From Breviolum minutum Mf 1.05b.01 (taxonomy: Eukaryota > Sar > Dinophyceae > Suessiales > Symbiodiniaceae), in contig DF239733.1 in assembly GCA_000507305.1 (NCBI GenBank), positions 62,001 to 126,000 of the forward strand: a stretch of 64,000 nt of DNA, read 5' to 3'. A program made the position numbers and the translations under genes. The notes beneath the pieces were generated by a model. The model was not told where the DNA came from. It saw nothing but the letters and a program-made list of their open reading frames with translations, and made no database searches. This document shows, one piece after another, positions 21,238-32,691 of this stretch (its first letter is position 1; each line of letters opens with the position of its first letter).

Positions 21238-24200
21238 CATCCTCATCATCATCATCATCATCATCATCATAATCATCATCTTCATCTTCATCTTCATCTT
21301 CATCATCATGATCATGATCATTATCAGTTTGATCAAAAAAACTATAATCTTCTTTAAAAACATCAGCTAGCAAAAAAACATCAATGAATTAATTCTGCAC
21401 TTTCATCCCATTTCAACATAAACCACCCAATAGTGGGAACGTATCATTCTTCATCCCGAACGGTGAAACTGACATATGTCTCCAGTAATCTGTTGTGGTC
21501 AGGTTTTTCAGTCTTGAATCTTTTTTTTGAGTCAAGGGTCGATTGATGATTAGCTGGATTGGCGATGGAGCCTACCCTCCGCAATCCCTTCTGCAAGAGA
21601 TATTGGATTTATATCACGCACGCCTTGCAAGCTGCTCCCCCACCTCTTCATTTCGATGACTACAGGCTTTCTTTCAACGCACCTGCTAACTGAAGACTGT
21701 TAATGACTGTTAATGGTGAGGCCGGGACGGATTTTAATCATACATATACTTATACACCCCCCCCAAACAACAAAAACAACCGCAAAAAATCCACCCAACA
21801 AAAACGCATTTGTCTACTCCTAAGTTTTCCTTCATCACCAACCCACCGAAAGCCCGGCTTTCCAACCGGAACGTGGCATTCAGGTGAAGGCTGGTATGGC
21901 AGAGCTTCGTGCCATGGTGGAGTTTGATCAATGGTTCCTTTGGCGAAAACGGGAAACTGGTGCTTCCCAAAAAATTGAATGCCCAATACAAATATAAAAC
22001 ACCAACAAAAACAAAACACAGATTTGAAATATCGAAGTTTGTTCAACAAAAGGGGTTGATGGCTACTGATGCATGGATTTGGGGTCCTGGATTTAGGGAA
22101 GAAGAATATTTTTCCCAAGTGTCCAAAGACGGTGACCAAACCTGTCAAAGTAACTGTGATGAATCTCCTTTGCCCGATTCAGGGCAGTTGGTTGATTCCT
22201 TGAATTCTTGCATATCAAATTGGAGTTTTAAGTTTGCAAAATCTCCTGCGGAAACATAGGTTTTTGTGGATGGTGAAATTAACCTTGGAAATTTGCCGCT
22301 TTCGGGCGTTGCGTCGAAAGATGTGGCTCCAGTTGGGTAGCATTTCATCACCTGAAAGAAGCTGAAACACTGCTGGAGTCCATTCTCTTTACGGGTGCTT
22401 AAGACAAAATAAGTCCCAGCATTTCCAATGAGAACCTGGGACGAAGTCTGAATCCAACGGAAGAAAAACACCATTGAGATCCACCCAAGAGTTTGCCATT
22501 TAATTTCTAGAATCGACCCAAAATACTCCAAATCAACACTGAAGATGAGCCTGAAATGTGGTTGGCTATTTGCCGTGGTTTATCTGATTTTTTGTAAAAA
22601 GGGTCCCAAAAAAGGGTAAAAACAACACACATTGTATATATTATGAATATAGATAAGATAATTTTTCATTTTGGACTTCTTTTGTGCAAGGGAGGCCCTG
22701 ATCCAGCTGTTAATGCAATTTCACATTCATCATTTAGGATCAACTTTGAAATCATCAAAGTTGCCACCACTCCGCAGCTCAGAGTGATTGGCATCCTATC
22801 AGCACACTTTTCATGGAATGTGAAGGTGCATTAACAGCTGGAACAGGGACTCCCTTGCAAAAAAGAAGTCCAAAACAAAAAATCATCATACTTAAGTTTC
22901 AATCGTTACTCTCGGGAGATCAAAATAGATGATTTGCTGCTACTTTTATTTTACTGTAATACTCCACCGGATATCCTTGAAAACGGTGTTCCCATCTTGG
23001 TCGCACTTGCAGCCCCTTACCTTTGAGACCAGCACCCTCCGAGCAAAGTTGATTGAGGCGAAAGAGGTTGCTTCCAGATGCCAAATCTTTGATGGGTCAA
23101 TCCTTCCATATGCAGTTCTTGGGAAATCCAGGCCTCCCCCAACGGGCGGCCATTCGGGTCTGGACAGACCCCATGGCCGTTTGGGGGTGGTGTTTTGTGT
23201 TCATGCACCTTTGGGTCTCAGATGGTGACGAACCTTGTAGGATGCCCAAGGTCAAAGGATTACAGATTTTTTTCGTGTTTTTTTTTCACAAATGGATGAT
23301 GGAATTTGAATGAATTTGAACATTATCCTCGAATGCACTGAGATTTCTCGGTCTTGGGTCTTGAATTTGACATGAAAATGAAGGAGTTTTTTTGTTTTTC
23401 TTGTGAACTTCATCATATGCGAGGTTTCAAGGTTTAATATTTTCAAGATATTCCAAGGAAAATTTGAAAGATGAAGTTGGAATGTTGACCCTTTTGCTTC
23501 AAGATATCCCGAGGTTGGTTGACTCAAGTTGAAATGGATCTTTTTGGATCGTGATATCATGCTCAAAGATGTGCAGGACGATGTGTATATAGATTTTAAC
23601 TCTAATAAGGGAGTCCCGACAATAGACACGATGCAGATTTTCTATTCGATCTGCTGTTTTTTGTTTTTCATATTGATGATTCCCAACACCATCATGATGT
23701 GCAGTGAATTTCCAATTTGCCTGTAAAACCGGCCAAAGACTTTCATGAAAATGGCCATGTTTGCTTGGTTTTTTAGTTTCCATTTTTCGAATGTATGTTG
23801 CTTTCAAATTTGGTTTGGAAGTCTTAGTCTACATATAACATGATACATGATACATATACCTGACTAGGGGATACCTTCGGCACCTTCGGGTGATCACCTA
23901 CCCTGTAAGAGTCCCTCCCAAGTGAAGCTTGCTACCACGGTTTTCCCCGACTAATATGTGATACTCCTGGTGATCACTTCTTACTGGGAGTGCTATCAGC
24001 CTAACAAATACAACCTGATAACGATGAACAATATTTTTTTGTCACTCTCATACATATCCCTAGTCTTACAACTGGTCAACTGGGGCAAGCAACATCAGTT
24101 TTCCTTGCCTTCAATATGAAAATCTTCAGCAGGTACTGGCAAGACCGTTGTAGCACGTATGGTTGGAAAGCTTTTGGTTGAGATGGGAGTGATTAAAAAG

Positions 24201-27200
24201 GCCTGGCTGCCAGAGGAGGAATCGGGATGGAAATGAGGTGGAAGGAATGGCGAATAGCGACACCTCTTTGAAATAAGTGACACAAAGTGAGCCAAGTGAC
24301 TTAGAGAAAAACAAGATTGCTCATACTTGTATAAGTTGCTGGAATATCGTTGCCACAGAGATACATCTCATGATTTGATGGATCCAAAATGCTCCAACGT
24401 TTTTAGTAAGTTCTCATTAGCCTATAGCTTTCGATGCTGGCAAGGAAACTGAGAAATCGTTTGGTTCAGGATGCATACCCTCTCCAGTCACTCAAGCATG
24501 AGATGAGTGACATCATGTGACATCACTCCTGTGACGAAGGGCCCTACCATCTGTATAGCTGGGCAAAATTTACAGACCAAACCGCCGACAGACCAAACCG
24601 CCGAGGTCACCCCAAAAAGTGGTTTAGTAAGGGAATAACTCCAAAATCACCTTAATTCAGGTTTAGGAAGTATATAGGAATTGTAGTAATGTGCATAGAT
24701 ATAGGTTTAGGTTTCCCTGAACATCCCAACATTCACTATACTTACCTTGCGCATCTCGGGGTTCTGAATCTTGATTCCCACCAACTAGGGACAGGAGGAA
24801 GCTTGGAGGAAGAAGTGATTGCAATGATTGAGGCTCACCTCCAATTATGAAACATGTTGTCCATAAACACTTTTCAGTAGCTTTTTATTGAAAGAACTTG
24901 AGATACTACAGGTATCATTTGATGGAATGCAACAGATACCGAATTTCAGCCCTCATAGTGTCAGGCGGAATCGAAATCGGAGAAGGCGGGTTTGGGTGGT
25001 TGCTGCCTGTACATGTTCTAGGGGTTGCTATATTTGCTTCATTTCCATCTTGGGTGGTTTTCAATCATCACCTCCATGGTGCTTCACATGGTGGCATTCA
25101 AACTTCTTTTTGGTGATGATGATATACAAATCGGGGGATGTTTATGACACGAAGAATAGCACAAGAAACAGCTCTGATGAAGTGTTTGTGGATTGTTCTT
25201 GTAGCCTGAAAAGTTGCCACTATTTTCGACTTGCTTTGGTAAAATAAAGGCGAGTGCAGCTGAGTCAAAAATTCATGGGCAGAACGCAATTCAACTTATT
25301 TGTGTGGCAGTTGGCTGGATGATATTTGGGATAGTTCAAGTACACATTCTCACAATTGTACAGACTTGTGAAATCATGATTGTATACATGCCTACAGTAT
25401 AACGCGCGATTCCACTGTAGCTCCCTGTAGCTTCACTGCAGTTGTACAGTACTCGTCAGAGGTTTGATGTATGCTGTTTCGCAAGAATCCCTTGACGATG
25501 CTCATCACATCCTATGCAATTGCAAAAGACCGTAATGGTATTCCAATTGTTCTGCTATATAGAACCAGAAAAACCTGCCAGTATAACCCTAAATAAGTAT
25601 GGGTGGACAACTTCAGTGAAAAAGAACAATTCAATAGACCCATATGTAGATACACCCTATATACATTGTATCGAATCAACATGATTGGCCCATAATCAAA
25701 CCTTTAAACTTTTGGAGATTGCATATTTAGTAGGCAAAATAAAGTTGAAACTTTTGTTTCATGGTCCTCTGGCCGAATCTACCTACTAAAAAGTAATTTG
25801 TTCAGATTTGCACATAAAGTTGTAGATTTGCAGATGTAGCGAACCAACCATTTTGTTGCAAACATCCAGGATGATGACATCTTCGTAGAAGTCTCACGTG
25901 CCGATTTGGTGGCCGAATACAAAGGTCAAACTGCTCCAAAGGTGGGTGAACCTGGGTGGTTCTGATGGAAGGGGATGGGAGGTGCAGCAACTTTTGTTTT
26001 TTTTTTCCCTCCACCAAAACAAAGATGGCTGGCTGGAAAATAAGCATCTTTATTCATTTTTTATGGGAGGCAAATGCTTGTTTCTCCATTGTCATTCATT
26101 AGTTTTTCCTGAGTACAATTGAAGCTGTTTATAAAATGTGTTTGCAATGCCAGATTTTGTGTATGACTTTGATTTTTTTGTTGAAATGAAGGTTTGATTG
26201 ACCTTACACAACACTTTGGGATTTGTTTGATGATGATGAGTTGATTTGGATGATGCTCTCTGCAGAGGGTATGTGATTTTGTTCCCGCACGTTCTGCTGT
26301 GAGGTATTGGGTGCAGTGTCCAAAGCTATGGGTGGAGTTCTCTTCGTGGATGAAGCCTACTCTCTGAAGAAGGTGCGGTCACTTTTTCAGCTCGGACCTT
26401 CATGTCGGGTGAAAGAAGCAACTTATTAGTTGATCTTAAATTTTGCTGCAATATTTGAGTCCTTTTTCTAGTACACTTTAACGGTACTTAGCTGCTGTTC
26501 ATGGTTGAACTTCCAACTTTAGGAGGGGATGAAGATCCCCAAACAATGAAGCGGCGTAGAAGGATTGATGCAGACTTCAAAACACATGATAAAAGAACTT
26601 TTTTTTCTAGGGTGGAGTCAGCGACAGGAATTGCTACTTTCGAAGAACGACATCAAATCGATTCCAGCTTCGCTTTCCGTTTCGTGTCAGGAAGGTAAAG
26701 ATTCCTTTGGGCAAGAGGCAGTCGACACCTTGATCAAAGAGATTGAGGATAAACGTGACCAGGTGGGAATTGGAGTTGGAAAATGTTGGAGGGGGGTGAA
26801 GATGTTACCCTCCCTGAAACTAATATAGCCCCTGAAAAGCCCCTGAAAATGGATGGTTGGAAGGTCAAATTTCCTTTTGGGAAGGCCGATTTTCAGCGGC
26901 TATGTTAGTTTCAGGGAATGTAATTAAAAAGTCATTGCTGGTTGCTGCTAGTGCCTTAGACCATGAGCTGCCTTTTTATTGATGAAATGACTCAAGATGT
27001 AACAGACACTAAAATTAGACTTTCGGCAGCGCACCCAAGTTTACCACTGAGGGTAGCTTCAATCTTTTTCACGGTTAAATCAAGCAATCTTTTCGTCAAA
27101 GAGTTCCCTTGCGACTTTCAAGTTTTCCAGGAGCTTTAACAGCAGAGAACAACAACTTCAAAAACATCTTTTGCCAACAAAAAGCAGCTGACAACTCTCG

Positions 27201-30200
27201 GACACTTGGCCAGGTGATTGCCATTTTCGCAGGTGCGCGGCTGTGTTGCCTCTCCCACACTGTTGATGTCCCATTCCCTGAACTGTTTTCAGGTGAGTCA
27301 TTCGACCAAAATCCAAAAATCCCACGACGACAAATCCACGACAGGCTATGAAAAGGAAATGGAGACTTTCTTTGAGGCCAATCCTGGTTTCAAGAGTTAC
27401 TTGCTTCAAGTTGGCTGCTGAACTCTACGGAAAAACCATTTTTGGGTATTTTTTTGGATATGGAAAAGCCATCAAAAGTGAGGAAAACGGAGCTAAAAGA
27501 ATACCAGATGGTGGGGATTATTGCAAATGTTTGATGAAAGAGACATGGGGATTTGCACACTGTTACTGTATGGTGGAGCATTTGTTAAAGCACACCATTG
27601 GAAAGTATAAGACCTTCAAAACTAGGTACTGACACCTTCTTTGGATGATTGAATGTTCCTCATATGATCATATGAGTACTTGGTAAGCCTTGAACCAAAT
27701 TGTCCGAAATTTGGACACGTTATTTTGTTCCTTTGAGATGATCTTTTGGAGATTTTTTGCTCGACAAGATGAAGGTTTGCTGTTGATCAAAGGTTTGTCA
27801 AAAGACAAGTTGTTTGAGTTGCTGAAGGTGTATATCTAGCGCCAGGCGCTCATGTTCGCCCATCCACCAACATTGGGTATCTTACTGGTTTACCTTTAGG
27901 GCTTAGTTTTAGGGTTTAGGTTTTAGGGTTTAGGTTTTAGGGTTTTGGTTTTAGGGTTTTGGTTTTAGGGTCTTAGGTTTTAGGGTTTAGGTTTTAAGGG
28001 TTTGTGTTTTAGGGCTTAGTTTTAGGGTTTAGGTTTTAGGGTTTAGTTTTAGGGTTTTGGTTTTAGGGTTNTAGGGTTTTGGTTTTAGGGTTTTGGTTTT
28101 AGGGCTTAGGTTTTAGGGTTTAGGTTTTAAGGGTTTGTGTTTTAGGGCTTAGTTTTAGGGTTTAGGTTTTAGGGTTTAGTTTTAGGGTTTTGGTTTTAGG
28201 GTTTAGGTTTTAGGGTTTAGGTTTTAGGGTTTAGGTTTTTAGGGTTTGTCTTTTAGGGTTTAATTTTAGGGTTTTGGTTTTAGGGTTTAGTTTTAGGGTT
28301 TAGGTTTTAGGGTTTAGTAAGCATGTAAGGTCCCTAAAATAGCGTTATTTACACAGGATTTGCACCTCATCACCATGAGAACACAAAATCTTGAGATTTG
28401 GGGCGACAGTTTTGTATTGTAAAACACATGAAACCATCCCAGAAATCCCAAAAATCGGGGCGGCCGTTACTACGGCACATATACCGCTACTATCCCTGAA
28501 ATACCGCTATTTACAGTACATTTGCACATTTTGCACCATTCCGAAACTAGCGGCGTTGCAGAGGCGGGCAAACATGAAATCCTGGCCGTATATCTACTTT
28601 ATCTTGGGGTCCAAATCCTGGAACAGTGGGAACATAGTCGGCCCTATTTGAATAAGGGACCTTATTAATTGAGCGTTACTATTCACTGTATGGCATTAGG
28701 CTTGAAAGTTGAAAATTCACTGTTACAGTGTTTGGGGGCGGGACAGAAAGTGCTTCTATAGAAGCTAGACAATAAGATAGTGGCATCTTGGATTGCATGC
28801 CATGCGGGCCACGTTTTGGTCATGATGTGCTTTGGGATCCTTTTGAAAGTTTTGACTCAGCATTCACAAACCCAATGCTACACCTCTTACCTTTTTGGAT
28901 CTTTTTTTTAAAAGTAACCAAGCAATTACCCCAAGACTTTGCCGACCTAGTTCCATCCCCTTCCACAAAAACACTATAGACTGTAGCCAAAAGTGGTTAT
29001 ACTTATTGGATGCTTGTTTCCATATCCATCCCAATCCTTCCCACCATTGATCCAAAGGTGACCAACTTGTCAACTTTGGGACCACTGAGGTCGTGTGCCC
29101 TTCAAGTTTTACTTTGATGATTACAATTGTGAAGAATTGAGCCACATTGGAAGCATCTTCATGGCCGACAAGGTTTGTGTGGGGTCATGACTTGGGGGTA
29201 CAAGCTTGATGTTGTGAGGGGTGGGTAGGTTGGGCCCCAAATTCAAGGGCTCAATTGTGGGTCTTGTCATCCTGGGGGTGACGACTCAGTGTTTGGATGG
29301 TCAGCCTTTTGAGTTGGAGATGCAACGGATGCAACTTCCCCAGTGTTCATATTACTCGTACTTATGGCAGACGAGACCGACCATTGAAAAACCAAAAGAA
29401 CAGTGCATACATCTACATACTTAGCCCATACTGCCCCAAAAAGCTACGTTTTTCTCTGTTTATACACGTAGTTTCTTCTAGACAGGACCTTTTTCCCAAG
29501 GAAATGACGGGTACTTAATAACTAGTTTTTCTTTGACCAAGGATGTTTTACTTAACACACCCTTTCTGAAGGGTATTATTGACCACAAAACAGCGGCAAC
29601 ACGATACACTCCCAAAGTTTTTTAAACAGAACGTTCAACCAGCCATTTGTTTGTGACTTCAGGGGATTATTCACTCCATCACCCCAAAAACAAACATTCC
29701 CACGGCACAAAAAACGGCTTCTCCGTGAGCACCGACCCAAAACGACACATTTTCTCCACACGCCAGGGCTTTCGAACCTCCGAGGGTGCCAGTACATGGC
29801 TCAATCGTACCATTCGCTTCAGCTTCTTGGGTTGATGAATCGGGGGAGCTTTTGGCCCCTCCAAGGGAGCGAAAGATTTGGACGGCGGCCTCGTCACATG
29901 GGATGTTCTTTTTTGGGGCATGCCAACAACAACGGGAAAGAAAAGTGGGTATAAAAAAGTCTATTCTAATTTTGATGAAGGGAACTTTGCTGACCTTCAC
30001 TATCCACGATTTTGGATGTTTATATAGATCTTTTGGAGGTGTTCATGATGTATGCGAACCATGTAAACCATTGGGTTTAACTGTACATCGTTTCTGCATA
30101 TATGCCGTTGAAGCCTGGGAACCAAGTGAATCAAGAATAATCTATTCTAATTTTTATGAAGGGAACCTGGTTTAACCTTCACGGACTCCACTGTGAACCA

Positions 30201-31223
30201 GTGTTTAGGCAGGACCCAATTTTTTCCAGAAATACAGTATAACAGAGAGAAAACAGAATATGAATATGTTGATTCATCAAGTCATGATTGTTTTTACTTT
30301 TTCTACTACAAACCAGAAAAAGTTTCCTGATGGTTCAACAGGACTTGGAATAGGTGAAGTAATCATTTCTTTCAAACAAGCCAGTGGCTTAGCACAAGTT
30401 TTGGAAGGTTTTGGAAGGATCTCTGGAGATTTCAACTAGGGGGGATTGATGTTTTTATTTACGTGACTTTTGCAAGCTCACTAGTTGTGTTTAGATCAGG
30501 TCCGCTTCATCTTCCTTTTGAACTTACTGTAATGGTAACACATATCTTTGAGGAACTTCTCACATGAGTTGGTCTTCAATTTTTAGACATATTCAACTTT
30601 TTGCCTGGCTGGACCCCAAGGTTTGTTGTTTTATCTCCGGCCAAAAGGCTCAGCTTTTTGAAACTTTTGAAAAGATCCTCCTATCTTTGCATGATGAGTT
30701 TTTTCGCCTCGTACTTATTTGTTTTTACTAACACCAATAGGCTTATGAGATCTTATGATATCCTAACGATACATGGATTGGGTGATATATGTATCACCTT
30801 CTACGAGCCCACCATGAGCTAAGGCACTGGTTGTTGCGAGGGTGATCCATCCGAATGTGAAGACACGTGACTTGGTATACAGATTGGAAGCGCCTGGCAT
30901 AGCAGGTACCAATTCAACCATGACGACCGGTGGTGGAATGACTGGTCCAATTTTTTCTGACCAAACAAAACTTTGGAACAGTGTTTTTGGTTGAGCAAAT
31001 CAACTTCCAGGTTTTTTCTTTTAAGCGCAACCTTTAGAACTTGTTTTTTTTAAACGTTGAAGGTAGCTTCCCTGCATTTTTGCCAAGGTTCCAAAAACGG
31101 AGCAAACACAAATTTTCACGGACCCAACGGATGGCCGTGCTTCACCGTGAAATTTTCCCCTGAAACCCAACTTGAAGGCTGCGTGATAGTGGCAACGGCC
31201 GCACAGTGCGCAACATCTTGGAG
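20927..31223 (+). CDS. AAA+ ATPase of CbbX/SpoVK type, module 1 (interrupted by introns)
   Basis: Nine exons join without a phase break to encode about 190 residues of a classical CbbX-like AAA+ domain: 20927-20988, 23058-23131, 24133-24200, 25870-25941, 26304-26372, 26691-26762, 27214-27232, 27345-27395 and 29090-29172. Lid exons follow at 29767 and 31178. In order one reads the N-terminal helix (LNRLVGLTKAV), P-loop GNPGTGKT, GQTAPK, Walker B GGVLFVDEAYSL, sensor-1 strand VIAIFAGY, the arginine-finger box NPGFKSR and the lid motif GNGRTVRN. Known members are ring-forming remodelling ATPases such as the red-type Rubisco activase CbbX. All catalytic residues are present, so the domain is probably active. 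The substrate and cell location are not shown. One exon between 29830 and 31178 is probably missing from my model, because the phases there do not match. Confidence 0.88.
20989..21012. repeat. GGAT tandem repeat starting at the donor site
   Basis: Five TGGA units begin inside the 5' splice site. Similar GGATGG runs follow the donor near 52578 and occur at 41740. Confidence 0.8.
21165..21330. repeat. CAT microsatellite in module 1 intron
   Basis: A (CAT)n array with CCT, CTT and GAT variants. The long poly-Ile, poly-His and poly-Asp frames here are artefacts of it. Confidence 0.95.
22145..22531 (-). other. Open minus-strand frame inside the module 1 intron
   Basis: 128 codons are open with protein-like composition, including TYFVLSTRKENGLQQCFSFF. 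It is nested antisense in the intron between 20988 and 23058. No domain is recognised. It may be a gene fragment carried by an element, or chance. Confidence 0.2.
22668..22875. repeat. Family J: 208-bp hairpin element
   Basis: The left TTTTGGACTTCTTTTGTGCAAGGGA returns inverted as TCCCTTGCAAAAAAGAAGTCCAAAA. The arms continue through CAGCTGTTAATGCA and GAATGTGA, giving stems of about 70 nt. It is a typical non-autonomous foldback element, seen once in this window. Confidence 0.85.
23058..23131 (+). CDS. Module 1 exon: strand leading into the P-loop
   Basis: It reads RKRLLPDAKSLMGQSFHMQF then LGNP(G). It ends in phase 1 inside the Walker A motif at a GC donor (CCAG|GCCTCC); the next exon supplies GT-ACT-GGC-AAG to complete GNPGTGKT. 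Two other frames are open but lack this homology. Confidence 0.85.
24133..24200 (+). CDS. Module 1 exon: Walker A (P-loop) and following helix
   Basis: TGKTVVARMVGKLLVEMGVI then KK. It carries the Lys-Thr of the P-loop that bind the ATP phosphates and Mg. Acceptor cttcagcAG|G; GC donor (AAAAAG|GCCTGG) in phase 0. Confidence 0.9.
24548..24702. repeat. Family E element (copy E5)
   Basis: Left CATCTGTATAGCTGGGCAAAATT. The interior ACCGCCGAGGTCACC and GTGGTTTAGTAAGGGAA are shared with E3 and E4. The right end is degenerate. Confidence 0.55.
25870..25941 (+). CDS. Module 1 exon: pore-loop region
   Basis: DDDIFVEVSRADLVAEYKGQ then TAPK, 24 codons. The Y-x-G-x-T segment is the conserved central-pore and nucleotide-contact region of CbbX-type ATPases (VGQYIGHTAPK type). 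Donor GTGGGT, phase 0; the TAPK|V boundary is shared with module 2. Confidence 0.9.
26304..26372 (+). CDS. Module 1 exon: Walker B
   Basis: VLGAVSKAMGGVLFVDEAYS then LKK. LFVDEA is the Walker B strand with the catalytic Asp-Glu. Acceptor gctgtGAG|G, donor GTGCGG, phase 0. Confidence 0.9.
26691..26762 (+). CDS. Module 1 exon: helix after Walker B
   Basis: EGKDSFGQEAVDTLIKEIED then KRDQ. It corresponds to the D.G.EA...L...ME..R segment of the family. Phase 0 at both ends; donor GTGGGA. Confidence 0.9.
26805..26923. repeat. Family A element (copy A9) in a module 1 intron
   Basis: TTACCCTCCCTGAAACTAAT is mirrored by ATGTTAGTTTCAGGGAATGTAA, with an inner GGATGGTTGGAAGG core. It begins 42 bp after a donor and occupies a quarter of the intron. 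Confidence 0.85.
27214..27232 (+). CDS. Module 1 micro-exon (19 nt): sensor-1 strand
   Basis: GTG-ATT-GCC-ATT-TTC-GCA-G encodes VIAIFA(G). Together with the next exon it gives VIAIFAGY, equivalent to VIVILAGY of module 2. Acceptor ggcCAG|G, donor GTGCGC, phases 0 and 1. Confidence 0.85.
27345..27395 (+). CDS. Module 1 exon: arginine-finger helix
   Basis: (G)YEKEMETFFEANPGFK(S). NPGF.SR is the conserved arginine-finger box; the Arg itself is in the next exon. It ends A|GTTACT, and A + GT rebuilds Ser. Confidence 0.88.
27893..28318 (+). repeat. Interstitial telomere-like tract
   Basis: About 425 bp of TTTAGGG and TTTTAGGG units, with TTTGGG and GGGCTTAG variants. Blocks of about 14-15 bp and a longer duplicated segment (27995-28060 versus 28115-28180) are visible. 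One N (28071) marks an unresolved base. It lies in the intron between 27395 and 29090. Confidence 0.95.
29090..29172 (+). CDS. Module 1 exon: box VII end and start of lid
   Basis: RVPFKFYFDDYNCEELSHIG then SIFMADK. It supplies the arginine of the SRVPF box and the F.DY...EL..I segment that joins the core to the lid. Acceptor ccactGAG|G, donor GTTTGT, phase 0. Confidence 0.88.
29767..29830 (+). CDS. Probable module 1 lid exon
   Basis: After acceptor acgcCAG|G it reads GFRTSEGASTWLNRTIRFSF then L. It resembles the PRLEDLIAFASG lid helix of module 2. The start phase fits the exon ending at 29172. The donor (GTTGAT, phase 1) does not fit the exon at 31178, so an intermediate exon is missing or the end differs. 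Confidence 0.5.
29951..30185. repeat. Direct repeat pair
   Basis: TCTATTCTAATTTTGATGAA then GGGAACTTTGCTGACCTTCAC (29959-29999) recurs at 30139-30181 with few changes, about 180 bp apart. Confidence 0.6.
30622..30710. other. Ambiguous open stretch in module 1 intron
   Basis: One frame reads AQLFETFEKILLSLHDEFFR after gccaaaAG|G, which looks like a lid helix. The phase does not match either neighbour, so I do not assign it. It may be the missing lid exon. Confidence 0.25.
31178..31223 (+). CDS. Module 1 exon: sensor-2 lid motif
   Basis: LRDSGNGRTVRNILE contains the GNGR.VRN motif of CbbX-type lids. Acceptor acttgAAG|G. The GC donor (GAG|GCACTG) aligns with GAG|GTGGGA at the same codon in module 2. 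Confidence 0.82.
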
Positions 31224-31288
31224 GCACTGCCAGGGGGAATGTTAGGGTTGGACTACTTTATCTACTTTGAAATGAGCAGTGACCAAAA

Positions 31289-31348
31289 CCTTGGTTGATT
31301 GGGGATTATAATAAACCATTAGTAAGGATCCATATTAACCAACCAGTG
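31289..31348. repeat. Family F element (copy F2)
   Basis: GGTTGATTGGGGATTATAAT ... ATTAACCAACCAGTG, a short relative of 3022-3120. Confidence 0.55.
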
Positions 31349-31836
31349 TAAGGGAAAGTAGAGGTTTTTTGTTTCCTCAAATGAGCATTCATGAGTCATC
31401 ATGAATTCACTCATGATTGTCATCACTAATTGCTTAAGTATCACTCCTTGTTGCTCATCATGTTCTTCCTGGTTTGCCTTTTCTACTCATACATCGCTTT
31501 CGACTCACTCATCACTTAGCATCATTGAATGTGAGCAACTTCAATGCTCAAACCTCCTCAAATTAATACCGAACCTGGCTAGGCCTATATAATGTCCTTA
31601 TATGCCTGGTATATTCGTCAATACTCGCCCTTGGAACCTGCAAGTTTCAGTCCAAGACTTCAAGAAGATGTCACGTGGAGTTGTTCATTGGATTTCCAGT
31701 AAGTACTACCCCGCACTTTCCAAAAACATCCAGGGAATTCCATCAAAAACTATCGCTTTTTGCTGAGAAAGAATTTACAACTCTAGCTTTTCCGGAGAAA
31801 ATATATCATTACCCCCAACAAAACAAGTGACCTTTT

Positions 31837-31960
31837 TGGATGTCGCAGGAAGTTAGTAAATGGTTAGTACGTGGGTGATAACCCCAATATACCCTATTTA
31901 TAAGTAGGTGAACTAACCCATTTACCAACCATTGAACCTAACTTCCAACCGGACATCCAA
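31837..31960. repeat. Family G element (copy G1)
   Basis: GGATGTCGCAGGAAGTTAGTAAATGGTTAG is answered inverted by CTAACCCATTTACCAACCATTGAACC...ACTTCCAACCGGACATCC. A relative lies at 47474-47625. Confidence 0.8.
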
Positions 31961-32103
31961 GTGATCCATAAGGATCGAAGCAAAAAAGCCAGGCATCTTA
32001 TCGTAACTTTGCTGCTCGTATCGTACCTCGACTCTATCACAGTCTGGCGCCTCAGAGCTGGAAAAGCACCGGGAAAGCACTGGACGGCCGGGTTGTCTTG
32101 CCA

Positions 32104-32262
32104 TGGGTTTTGTGTTGGATTTTTGAGGATTTGGATTTTTTTTTGGGATTTTTTGGGGATTTTGGGTTTTTTGTTGGATTTTTGTTGGATGTTTGAGGAT
32201 TTTAGGATTTTGGTTTGATTTTTTTAGGACTTTGGGATCTTGTGTGGGATTTTTGTGAAGCA
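32104..32262. repeat. GGATTTT-rich degenerate tandem repeat
   Basis: Repeated GGATTTTTG and GGGATTTT words with T-run length variation. Confidence 0.7.
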
Positions 32263-32568
32263 GAATGTGAGAACCCATGTGGCCATTTGTCTAGCGATTC
32301 ATTTTCAAAAGGCTTGGTTGGGAGAGTTTCTTGTAATAAACTGCGGGCTTTGATAATTTCAAAAACAGTGGGTATATATATTAGCCACTACGGCAAGTGT
32401 TTTTGGTAACGACCCAATACTCATTGCTTTTTCAATGTTTTTGATGTTTTCCAACGATATTTTCTCAAAACAGATTCTACCAATTCATCTAGTAGGGATT
32501 TGGTACTATCATTGTTAAACCGAAAAGATGTCCATTGAAAGATCGTTGTGATTCCCAGTGTTTTGTAG

Positions 32569-32593
32569 CGCTGGCAATGAACAATGGCGGCAG
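32569..32593 (+). CDS. Doubtful 25-nt exon after module 1 lid
   Basis: ALAMNNGG before a GTAAAG donor lies where the ALQRAMARR helix of module 2 would be expected. The fit is poor, and the junction with 31223 needs a non-standard boundary. Confidence 0.2.
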
Positions 32594-32691
32594 GTAAAGG
32601 GGTGCGTCCTGTGCTAGATCGGATTGAAACCTATGCGACAGCACGAGAGGTCGGTGTCGGGCAGAGGTTGTGTTTTTGATGCTGGGCGTTG

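Noticed and set aside
27893..28318. CRISPR-like regular repeat
   Set aside because: There are no spacers. The units are telomere-type heptamers and octamers in a eukaryotic intron.
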